DNA of 64,000 nucleotides, taken from contig OZ024740.1 in assembly GCA_964016885.1 (NCBI GenBank), positions 206,383,691 to 206,447,690 on the forward strand, in the 5' to 3' direction. Within the stretch, counting starts at the first letter, position 1. Each line of letters begins with the position of its first letter. The DNA comes from Eledone cirrhosa. Its lineage: Eukaryota > Mollusca > Cephalopoda > Octopoda > Eledonidae. Positions 60,601 through 64,000 of this stretch are shown one piece after another. The translations under genes were made by a program, and so were the position numbers. A model generated the notes under the pieces. It was given only the letters and a program-made list of their open reading frames with translations. It was not told where the DNA came from and searched no databases.

Positions 60601-61023
60601 TGCTGAGGCCCAGATCAATCAGGTAATCATCTGTTCATACGCTCCATTTTGGCTTGGTTTCTATGGCTAGATGCCAGCCACTTTACAGTGTGTACTAAGA
60701 GCATGGTTTCTATGGCCAGATGCCACAACCTTTTCAGGAATAAATGGCTGAAGAAGGGTTTATTTTTACAGCAAATCTAAATATATGTTTATTAAATATA
60801 TTGCAACTCTGATTACAAATTTAACAGAATATATATATATATTTTTTGTTTTTGTGGTTTAGGATATTTTACAAGAGAATGTAAATCATTGCCATCTCGA
60901 GGTGAAAAACAAGGTAAAGAAAGAAAGACTGAGAGTAAGAAAAATTCCAAAAAAGAGAATAAGGAATATAGAATGACACAATTGTTGGATTATTTGGACC
61001 ATGGAAGTGAAGAAGAGGACTAG
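46126..61023 (+). CDS. RBBP8: CtIP/RBBP8 (Sae2 family) DNA-end-resection factor, 11 coding exons
   Basis: Joining the eleven exons listed separately gives 2112 nt, 703 codons plus stop, with all ten introns GT-AG and every phase compatible. Family knowledge: CtIP activates the MRE11-RAD50-NBS1 nuclease in the nucleus to start 5' end resection of double-strand breaks in S/G2. Visible here: N-terminal coiled coil with CKNC (C100, C103), like the CxxC of vertebrate CtIP; a Ser/Asn-rich, low-complexity middle (about 175-560) with S298-P-T-F301, a BRCT-ligand-type motif matching vertebrate S-P-V-F, and S347-P-R-C-K-K-R-R, a CDK-type site next to a basic cluster; and the C-terminal Sae2 domain (about 573-655) with VVRKK, C596-x-x-C599, C620-x-x-H623-R624 and PPNT632-P. 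T632 aligns with the conserved CDK threonine (human T847). The protein is shorter than human CtIP (897). The C-terminal domain is certain; the extreme N-terminus is predicted. Confidence 0.93.
46475..46672 (-). mobile_element. tRNA-derived SINE in intron 1
   Basis: Reverse complement of the SINE: aggcacaaagccaacaattt, gtactttattttgtcaaccc, gatttgaactcagagcg (B box), ctctctgtcgatactgccag (A-box end). About full length and diverged. Confidence 0.88.
46990..47164 (+). mobile_element. SINE/LINE-tail element, intron 1, left half of an inverted pair
   Basis: gtggttggtgttaggaaggg, acatggtctcctgacc, acccatgctagcgtgg, ggacgttaaatgatgatg. It ends in (gatgat)n directly abutting the inverted element at 47165. 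Confidence 0.88.
47165..47420 (-). mobile_element. SINE/LINE-tail element, intron 1, right half of an inverted pair
   Basis: catcatcatcatcatcactg, taacgtccattttccatcc, gaggcaagtcgggtc, ttcctaatgccaatcac, ctactttacagtgtggg. Together with 46990-47164 it could form a long intronic hairpin with no spacer. Confidence 0.88.
47536..47590 (+). CDS. RBBP8: CtIP coding exon 2
   Basis: Acceptor ttttttctaacag before 47536 and donor caa|gtaagt at 47591. The 55 nt encode SSSNVWKDKFEKMKTLKN plus two bases of a Lys codon, a charged segment continuing the coiled coil. The exon keeps frame with exons 1 and 3, which is the main support. Confidence 0.8.
47642..48145. repeat. 27-bp minisatellite in CtIP intron 2
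   Basis: About 18 tandem copies of a pyrimidine-rich unit (tctcacctctacacttaccc plus tctcctc). Several copies carry an extra 4 bases (ttcc), giving 31-bp units. It is open on both strands because 27 is a multiple of three, and it is not coding. Confidence 0.96.
48505..48591 (+). CDS. RBBP8: CtIP coding exon 3
   Basis: Acceptor ttgtttttag and donor tta|gtgagt. The 87 nt encode ISASKKSLQMECDSLKEENK followed by SLKEFQKS, with leucines and charged residues in heptad-like spacing, as expected for the CtIP coiled coil. Confidence 0.82.
48656..49555 (-). mobile_element. LINE 3' portion (RT C-terminus plus shared tail), intron 3
   Basis: Reading the minus strand from 49555 downward: HESMVELENKFQTWK and KGLKVNLTKTKVLVSRRE; a damaged zinc-knuckle-like segment (FRKGVGRN, then SKCKLWVHKRCSGI); then VDSFCYLGDQISSRGGCSES and MLHGSEAW; then GIRGIRC, RRLHWYGHVMHMKDD. 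The element passes straight into the shared tail (48656-48815, ending in catcatcattt). Stops and frameshifts show it is dead. This copy links the LINE coding end directly with the tail used by the SINEs. Confidence 0.85.
49705..49820 (+). CDS. RBBP8: CtIP coding exon 4
   Basis: Acceptor tattcatatag and donor ctgg|gtaagt. It encodes LNLRENCKNCEHLQLALVTL and on through DKLIQHL. It contains C100-K-N-C103, a CxxC pair at about the position where vertebrate CtIP has its zinc-binding CxxC in the coiled coil (human C89/C92), preceded by LRE as in the family. Confidence 0.87.
49848..50035. repeat. Short tandem repeat, about 40-bp period, intron 4
   Basis: Five imperfect copies of ggtagcttctgtagtagctg followed by ttgttatcattctatct. 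Confidence 0.9.
50663..50941 (+). mobile_element. hAT-like MITE with perfect 8-bp target-site duplication, intron 4
   Basis: Ends are cagggctggattaat and the reverse complement of cagggttggatttag, about 12 of 15 matching. The flanking 8 bp, ctcccatg, are identical at 50655-50662 and 50942-50949. The 279-bp interior is noncoding and shared with 40856-41146 and 41630-41885. Confidence 0.92.
51036..51500 (-). mobile_element. LINE 3' fragment, intron 4
   Basis: The minus strand encodes DDDCRVKKWQEIPVEGSCSR, then WPEVVIADLKSLKLTKVNEW, then DTVLEKTHLIHANMEKQR, ending in (gatgat)n. Upstream in its sense, cgatgttgcatggtag fits the MLHGSET region. A variant tail without the SINE-like segment. Confidence 0.85.
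51667..51709 (+). CDS. RBBP8: CtIP coding exon 5
   Basis: Small 43-nt exon: acceptor tattttgtcag, donor gacag|gtaagt. It encodes NQLATTCKDQSID between split Gly and Ser codons. Phases (2 in, 2 out) match exons 4 and 6. It has little family signal by itself. Confidence 0.72.
52080..52330 (-). mobile_element. LINE 3' fragment, intron 5
   Basis: The minus strand encodes MDNDCWVKKCQDIPVEGSCS, then AEVVRADLKSLRLVKK, then WKDAVLKRTHASMEKR, ending in (gatgat)n. Same subfamily as 51036-51500. Confidence 0.87.
52448..52532 (+). CDS. RBBP8: CtIP coding exon 6
   Basis: Acceptor cttatacag, donor cacag|gtaact. It encodes SSVKLSLDNEKHNRLRLKSL followed by QKKVVYTQ, the end of the predicted coiled coil. 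Phase 0 at the 3' end joins exon 7. Confidence 0.82.
52690..52800 (+). mobile_element. tRNA-derived SINE, partial, intron 6
   Basis: cttggcaatatcagtagagt (A-box region) and gagttcaaatcccaccaagg (B-box region), then body truncated after gctttgcc. Confidence 0.8.
53064..53266 (+). mobile_element. TTAA-flanked MITE-like element, intron 6
   Basis: ttaaccctttagcatttaca, attgtattttcatggtaaac, agtttgaacaaaaagagg, attctggccggatac. The right end is eroded (aatttaaacc). Same family as 58687-58904. Confidence 0.82.
53358..54441 (+). CDS. RBBP8: CtIP coding exon 7 (large central exon)
   Basis: Acceptor tttttactatag, donor cattg|gtaagt. The 1084-nt exon encodes residues 175-535, rich in Ser, Asn and Thr and poorly conserved, as in other CtIP proteins, which also use one large central exon. 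Notable: an Asn run near 186-190, acidic ESDSDSGDNEKD (239-250), S298-P-T-F301, several S/T-P sites (for example S261-P, S316-P, S347-P, S408-P), and the basic cluster RCKKRR (349-354), a probable nuclear localisation signal. The open frame continues without an ATG from the acceptor, as expected for an internal exon. Confidence 0.92.
54608..54676. repeat. (TA)n microsatellite, intron 7
   Basis: About 34 TA dinucleotides directly followed by the atcatcatcat end of a minus-strand LINE tail. Confidence 0.97.
54677..54850 (-). mobile_element. LINE 3' fragment, intron 7
   Basis: catcatcattttacatccgc, cagcacagcatccctccatt, gaagtcagctctcaccacct, matching the DLKSL and VVRADL coding tail of copies at 51036 and 52080 in reverse complement. 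Confidence 0.85.
54865..54985 (-). mobile_element. tRNA-derived SINE, 3' body only, intron 7
   Basis: ctacttttggcacaaggcca, gtattactggtactttattt, tcgaccccataaggatgaaa, ending within the B-box region (gacctgaactcagaac). Confidence 0.88.
55437..55530 (+). CDS. RBBP8: CtIP coding exon 8
   Basis: Acceptor tctttcaacag, donor gacag|gtacag. It encodes DEMNHISEDNEKEYEKPDIQ and SNSSILDSFDR. The LDSFDR segment resembles the conserved DMFDR stretch of vertebrate CtIP that lies upstream of the Sae2 domain. Confidence 0.87.
55575..55775 (+). mobile_element. Full-length tRNA-derived SINE, intron 8
   Basis: Head ttggcagtataggtagagag, ctttccagcatagttacgtc, B box gagttcaaatcccgctg; body tttcatccttacgggtcg, taaaataaagtaccagtaat, tggccttgtgccaaaagtag; ends aacaattatt. 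Well preserved. Confidence 0.94.
55783..55912 (+). mobile_element. tRNA-derived SINE, 5' part, intron 8
   Basis: ttggcagtatcggtagagca, ttctggtgtcaaatccggct, ctttacggggtcgataaaat, then truncated. In tandem orientation with the preceding SINE. Confidence 0.88.
56080..56560 (-). mobile_element. LINE 3' fragment, intron 8
   Basis: The minus strand contains an MLHGSETW-type segment (from about 56475 downward), then the K-R-NE region, then CAWMM and SQWREATLEVN-like reading interrupted by frameshifts, ending in gatgatgatgg. The + strand frame over it is a shadow. Confidence 0.82.
56700..57424 (-). mobile_element. LINE 3' end with intact-looking C-terminal reading, intron 8
   Basis: A continuous minus-strand frame (57411-57073) reads MLRWMCNSNICERQNIDELS, GIRGIRCCLFERRLRWFSHV, GRPRKTWDDMIKSNLAHLHL, DRDLWRHTVLQKT. 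After the stop come a C/G-rich 3' UTR (57070-56950) and the shared tail (gtttaacgtctatcttccac in reverse). Same subfamily as 30701-31486 and 61412-62065. 5'-truncated. Confidence 0.9.
57425..57625 (+). mobile_element. Full-length tRNA-derived SINE, intron 8
   Basis: aattggcagtatcggtagag, gagttcaaatcccgccgagg, ctttcatccttacggggtcg, ataaagtaccagtaatgtac, gaaacaattatt. It is immediately adjacent to the truncated 5' end of the LINE at 57424. Confidence 0.94.
57686..57795 (-). mobile_element. Degenerate tRNA-SINE body, intron 8
   Basis: gactggtattttatttacca, gaatgaaagacaaagttaac, ctcagtaaggaggtgg are a diverged reverse complement of the SINE body. Confidence 0.6.
58023..58125 (+). CDS. RBBP8: CtIP coding exon 9 (start of Sae2 domain)
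   Basis: Acceptor is a long T tract ending gccag; donor gaa|gtaagc. It encodes IPQKKDLPYAYDIVVRKKHE and RKQLNGYTCQQCVE. VVRKK-x-E-R-x-x-L-x-G-x-T-C-x-x-C is the hallmark opening of the CtIP C-terminal domain (C596 and C599 are the first zinc-type cysteine pair). Confidence 0.97.
58155..58390. repeat. Short tandem repeat, intron 9
   Basis: Imperfect units of about 27-30 bp of the form gaagtgtgtttatatctacg-tatgt, then a CA/AC-rich stretch. Confidence 0.85.
58528..58675 (+). CDS. RBBP8: CtIP coding exon 10 (core of Sae2 domain)
   Basis: Acceptor cttgtttcag, donor agag|gtaact. It encodes YYKAKGLSDEEIKKQIGNCS, KHRAKYKPPNTPQHFWSIGF, PDTEECEKR. C620-S-K-H623-R624 gives the second zinc/DNA-binding motif (human reads C-S-R-H-R). 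T632-P aligns with human T847, the CDK switch for resection. T644 aligns with human T859, but the following residue is Glu, not Gln. Confidence 0.98.
58687..58904 (+). mobile_element. TTAA-flanked MITE-like element, both ends intact, intron 10
   Basis: Bounded by TTAA at 58687 and 58901. Ends ccctttaacatt and aatgctaatggg are imperfect inverted repeats. The interior is shared with 45551, 53064 and 63466 and is noncoding. TTAA target duplication and CCC termini suggest a piggyBac-type nonautonomous element (inference). Confidence 0.85.
59163..59402 (+). mobile_element. SINE with shared LINE tail, 5'-truncated, intron 10
   Basis: attgctccagtttactcagc, ccctatcattccactgc, gtggaggtgtcacggc, ggttggtgttaggaagggca, gacgtaaaatgatgatgatg. 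It is the same family as the complete copy at 62211-62547 but lacks the tRNA head. Confidence 0.88.
59540..60530 (-). mobile_element. Degenerate LINE reverse-transcriptase relic, intron 10
   Basis: Minus-strand pieces, frameshifted: near 60360 FYNTLKTAEG; near 60220 NMSLANHPTEDEVKKVV; near 59750 KQGCMLEPHF; then KARDGFSFADNKIFNMR near 59660. These follow the order of the RT domain in endonuclease-reverse-transcriptase LINEs. It is interrupted by a SINE-tail element (59930-60080) and by a 39-bp repeat, three copies, at about 59777-59875 (aaataccttagcaaacatgc). Confidence 0.65.
59930..60082 (+). mobile_element. SINE/LINE-tail element, intron 10
   Basis: gtgattggtattagaaaggg, gaacaagatgtggtcacctg, acccatgcaaacttgg, ataaacattaaatggtgatg. 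It lies inside the LINE relic. Confidence 0.8.
60535..60735 (-). mobile_element. SINE/LINE-tail element, intron 10
   Basis: catcatcacctctgtttaat, ttttccatgtttgcatgggt, ggtttctatggctagatgcc, actttacagtgtgtact. A partial second copy of the ggtttctatggccagatgcc segment follows. Confidence 0.75.
60863..61023 (+). CDS. RBBP8: CtIP coding exon 11 and stop
   Basis: Acceptor ttgtggtttag. It encodes YFTRECKSLPSRGEKQGKER, then a Lys-rich stretch (KTESKKNSKKENK), then an acidic end (LLDYLDHGSEEED), stop tag at 61021. GY plus a following Cys continue the Sae2 domain as in vertebrate ERGY. The tail differs from the vertebrate one and may be lineage-specific. Confidence 0.95.
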
Positions 61024-61250
61024 AAATACTTTTCACCATTCCACTTGATGACTTTTAGCAACAACAGACAATTGGATATCAATTCTATGTAAATATGTAT
61101 ATATATGTATGTGTACATTGTGTGTATACCTGTATGAGCAAGACGTGGTCACCTGACTGAGCATTCTTCACAACAGGATGACTCATTTACCATCATGGAA
61201 AAATGGACATTAAACGGTGATAATGATGATATATATTATGATAGAAGCAT
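61024..61250 (+). other. 3' flank/3' UTR of CtIP with SINE-tail fragment
   Basis: About 100 bp of unique sequence follows the stop. A + strand tail fragment at 61125-61232 then contains tgtatgagcaagacgtggtc, acatcatggaa-like remnants and ggacattaaacggtgat. No AATAAA is seen in the first 200 bp, so the polyadenylation site is not located. Confidence 0.55.
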
Positions 61251-61264
61251 TGGGGCCTGACAGT

Positions 61265-61325
61265 TGAGCTCTTGCCGTTTTGACAGCTAATTCCAAACAT
61301 TAACTTTCGAAACAGCAAGAGCTCA
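61265..61325. repeat. Short inverted repeat
   Basis: tgagctcttgccgttt at 61265-61280 pairs, with one mismatch, with aaacagcaagagctca at 61310-61325, leaving a loop of about 29 bp. Function unknown; it is downstream of the gene and could be part of a repeat. Confidence 0.6.
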
Positions 61326-61411
61326 GCCATTGGGCCCTGACTCTTTTTAATATAGCCACACTATAGAGAACTCTGCTGGATAATGGTCTTACTAGTTTAA
61401 CACTGGTTAAA

Positions 61412-62065
61412 TCATAATCATCATCATCATCATCATCAACGTTTAACGTCCGTGTTCCACGCTTGCATGGGTTTGGACGGGGGTATTCCCACTTGAGGCA
61501 AGAGTGATTGTCTTGCTCGCATAGGACTGTCTGGCAGGCTTTCTACAGTTGGATGCCCTTCCTAACACCAACCACATTTACAGTGTGGGGCTGGGAGGTT
61601 TTTACCGTGTTGCCTACACGGCCACATTACAGCGTGGACTGTGTGTTTTTTTGTCGTGACACCTACACGATCTCATTTGTTTCGGCCTGGATGGTGTGGC
61701 ACCAACACAACTTTACATAGAAGGGGGCGGTGTGGATGGGGTGGTGGGGCGGGGGTGTATTTTGTTAGAGATGCCTACTGACTGTAGTAGGTTTTACTAT
61801 GTATTTAGGTAAGGCGGGTCTTCTCTATTACTGAGTACCGCCAAAGGTCTCGGTCCAGTGACATTGTCTTGGAGATGTGTAAGTGTGTGAGGTCGGAGTT
61901 TATCAGCTCGTCCCAGGTTTTTCTAGGTCTGCCTATTCCGTGGCTACCGTCTATCTTTATTGCCCTGCACATTGTTATACAGCTATCGACTTTCATGCGC
62001 ATCACGTGTCCATACCAACGTAGCCTTCTCTCGAGTAAACAACATCTGATCCCTCTTATTTCATA
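61412..62065 (-). mobile_element. LINE 3' end, intact C-terminal reading
   Basis: A minus-strand frame reads RMKVDSCITMCRAIKIDGSH, GRPRKTWDELINSDLTHLHI, SKTMSLDRDLWRYSVIEKTR. The 3' UTR and shared tail are at 61412-61800. It matches the element in the minisatellite closely. Its truncated 5' end abuts a (TA)n run at 62066-62108 and includes a single ctcgagtaaacaaca, the motif triplicated at 30701. Confidence 0.9.
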
Positions 62066-62099
<34 letters not shown>

Positions 62100-62108
62100 T
62101 ATATTTAT

Positions 62109-62640
62109 ATATCAGGATGTCGTGACACAACAAAAAGCACCCAGTACTCACTGAAAATGAGGTTGGTGTGAGGAAGGGCATCCAGCTGTAGAAACCAAGC
62201 CAAAATCAGTCATCATCATCATCATTTTACGTCCGCTTTTCCCTACTTGCAAGGGTGGGACGGGAACTGATTCTGGCTTGATTTCTACAGCTGGATGCCC
62301 TTCCTAACACCAACCTCATTTACAGTGAGTGCTGGGTGCTTTTTTGCCGTGGCACCTCCATGGCCATTTTGCAGTGGAATGATAGGGACCCCTGTCCCTA
62401 TCATCTCATTTCTACAGCTGAGTAAACTGGAGCAATGTGAAATAAAGTGTCTTGCTCAAGGAAACAACACATCACCCGGTCTGAGAATTGAACTCACAAC
62501 CTTTTGATTGCAAGGCCAATGCCCTAACCACTAAGCCATGTGCCTCCATGTGCAAAACATGGTCACCTGACCTAACTTTGCCCACAACAGGACAACCCGT
62601 CTAACCCATGTTAGCGTGGAAAAATTGATGTAAAACGGTG
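62109..62640 (+). mobile_element. SINE/LINE-tail element split by a nested SINE
   Basis: Left part 62109-62210 (tgtcgtgacacaacaaaaag, ggttggtgtgaggaagggca, ccaagccaaaatcagt). Right part 62548-62640 (aaacatggtcacctgacc, acccatgttagcgtgg, gatgtaaaacggtgat). Joining them restores the normal order of the tail. Confidence 0.88.
62211..62547 (-). mobile_element. Complete tRNA-derived SINE with LINE-type tail, nested
   Basis: On the minus strand, from 62547: tRNA-like head with A-box region tggcttagtggttagg (62523-62538) and B-box gagttcaattc (62485-62495). Next come the central segment (attgctccagtttactcagc, ccctatcattcc), then gtgccacggcaaaaaagcac, ggttggtgttaggaagggca, gcggacgtaaaatg and (atg)n. 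About 337 bp, the only complete example of this family in the window. Confidence 0.92.
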
Positions 62641-63340
62641 ATATATATATACATATATATGTACGTGTGTATGTGTTTCAAACTTATCACATCATGGAAA
62701 AAATGTTTGATCAATGAAAATGTCTGAGTGTTTAAAAGGAACTTCATGGTCTTCTCAGGAATATTATTCTATTGGCTCTACTCACTACTCACTTTAATAT
62801 TTATATGTGTATATGTATATATATACATATATACATATATATATACACACATGTATGTGTGTGTATGAAAATTGTTTCATTCTGCTTTTGTATATTTAAA
62901 ACTATTTTTCCATATTTTCTATTTTGTTGTTATTTAGGGTTTGTCTCTCTCTTTCTCCTTCTTCAAACTCTGAATGAACTATCATATGATCAAAGACATT
63001 CCAGTTGTGACCCCCCCCCCCCCCCTTATTTCAGTCAATGTATCAAGGATTATGTTATTCAGTGTGCCCTTCCTTTTTTAAGACAGTAAGGTATCATTAA
63101 GAGGAGATCAAGCTACTATTTCTGGCTGGTTAAATAACCAATAAGGGGACCACTTGTATGGTACTTTCATGAATCAAAGTCATGTGTAATTATCATAGGA
63201 TCTCTAACGAAGCATAGGTTGTCATGAGCTTTACAAGGGGACTATTTTCTTATATTTGGCCAGCACAATTTGGGATTTTTTGTAATGATTTTGTTAAATT
63301 TTAGTTAATGTCAAAAATGAGAAAGTGTCTCCATTATTAA
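62641..63340. other. 3' intergenic, no gene recognised; TA/CA and poly-C tracts
   Basis: (TA)n at 62641-62660, a TATATA/CACA tract at 62805-62870, and a poly-C run at about 63010-63026. Open frames here lack family or splice support. Confidence 0.55.
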
Positions 63341-63342
63341 AG

Positions 63343-63465
63343 ATGTAGAGTTCAAATACCACTGAGGTCAACTTACATAAAATACAGTACCAGTCATGTA
63401 CTGAAGTTGAATCAATTTTCCCCTCCCCATAAATTGGCCTTGTGCCTAAACTATAAATCGTTATT
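63343..63465 (+). mobile_element. Degenerate tRNA-derived SINE
   Basis: gagttcaaataccactgagg (B-box region), taaaatacagtaccagtcat, cctccccataaattggcctt, gtgcctaaactataaatcg. The head is missing. Confidence 0.82.
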
Positions 63466-63667
63466 TACCCGTTAGCATTTAAACTGGCTGTATCCGGCCA
63501 GAATTCTCTCAACTCTTTCTGTTTAAACTGGCTGCTCATACTTATGTTAAGGTATTGTTCTCAAAATACATATCAAAATCTCACAGATACAATATTATGT
63601 GAAATAAAGTTTTTACCAAAAGAAATATACAATAGTAAATATAGAGTAATGTAAATGCTAGAGTTAA
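63466..63667 (-). mobile_element. TTAA-type MITE-like element
   Basis: acccgttagcatttaaactg, tatccggccagaattctctc, aaatatagagtaatgtaaat, then gctagagttaa. Reverse orientation of the 58687 family, flanking TTAC/TTAA. Confidence 0.8.
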
Positions 63668-63769
63668 AGATGTCTTGGCATACAGCCACTAAAACCATAC
63701 CATGACTATGAATAATAAATATTTAATGAAAAACTCTGACTGTATACGAGGCTAACACTAGTTATGTTA

Positions 63770-64000
63770 ATGCTGTGCTTAGTGGGGTGGCTAAGTGGAA
63801 ATATCTAGCTATGTGTGACAACCCCAAGCAATTACATCCTTCTTTTCAGGTCCAGAGTACAGATGTCCCAACTAATTCCAGATGTCAGGTAACAAATCTC
63901 ATGGCTGCCACTATCAACTTAAGCCTCGGAAGAGGAAGACCCAAGCTAAGGTGGTGAAAGTTGATCTCAGAATATTGAATTTCACAAAGGACAGAAATAA
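63770..64000 (+). mobile_element. LINE-like C-terminal fragment, running to the window edge
   Basis: The reading GRGRPKLRW, a stop, then a segment like DLRILNFTKDRN fits the GRPRxxW...DLxxLNLT tail of LINE proteins. Short and damaged. A weak call. Confidence 0.45.

Noticed and set aside
63775..63957. A small gene ending in GRGRPKLRW
   Set aside because: The ending matches the generic LINE C-terminal tail and stops at once; it is better called a LINE fragment.

Overview
This is eukaryotic, repeat-rich nuclear DNA, very probably from a coleoid cephalopod and most likely an octopus. Three things point there. Dispersed tRNA-derived SINEs have a lysine-tRNA-like head and a body ending in a GATAAAATAAAGTACCAG-type motif. 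A second SINE/LINE group ends in GGACGTTAAACG followed by (GATGAT)n. The only protein gene has small exons separated by 0.4-2.5 kb of SINE, LINE and MITE debris. There is no bacterial-style gene organisation.

Layout. (1) 1-35601 is one enormous minisatellite that runs off the left edge. It is built from 42-bp units and a 38-bp variant lacking 4 bp, roughly 800-850 units by length. It has no credible gene. It contains nested segmental duplications: a 7.2-kb tandem duplication with a 2.1-kb secondary and a 0.6-kb tertiary duplication, a 3.27-kb tandem duplication in the right part, and local dimer and trimer higher-order repeats. A decayed 786-bp LINE 3' end sits inside the array at 30701-31486. 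Its copy at 33968-34753 looks identical, so it was carried along by the 3.27-kb duplication. (2) 35602-46110 is intergenic: LINE and SINE relics, several foldback or palindromic structures, MITEs with recognisable target-site duplications, microsatellites, and a hammerhead-like core in a dispersed repeat. (3) 46126-61023 on the + strand is a complete, in-frame, 11-exon coding sequence for a CtIP/RBBP8/Sae2-family DNA-end-resection factor (703 codons before the stop, every intron GT-AG). (4) 61024-64000 is the 3' flank, again SINE, LINE and MITE material.

The CtIP gene joins an N-terminal coiled coil (with a CxxC pair) to a long serine/asparagine-rich middle and the diagnostic C-terminal Sae2/CtIP domain. 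That domain carries a CxxC...CxxHR zinc-type motif and the PPNTP element that holds the conserved CDK-site threonine. The BRCT-ligand-type motif S-P-T-F is also present in the middle region.

The long open frames in the minisatellite, on both strands, are artefacts of a nearly stop-free repeat whose length is a multiple of three. The most unusual object is the minisatellite itself: very large, C-depleted on one strand, built from two unit lengths, and preserving a readable duplication history.
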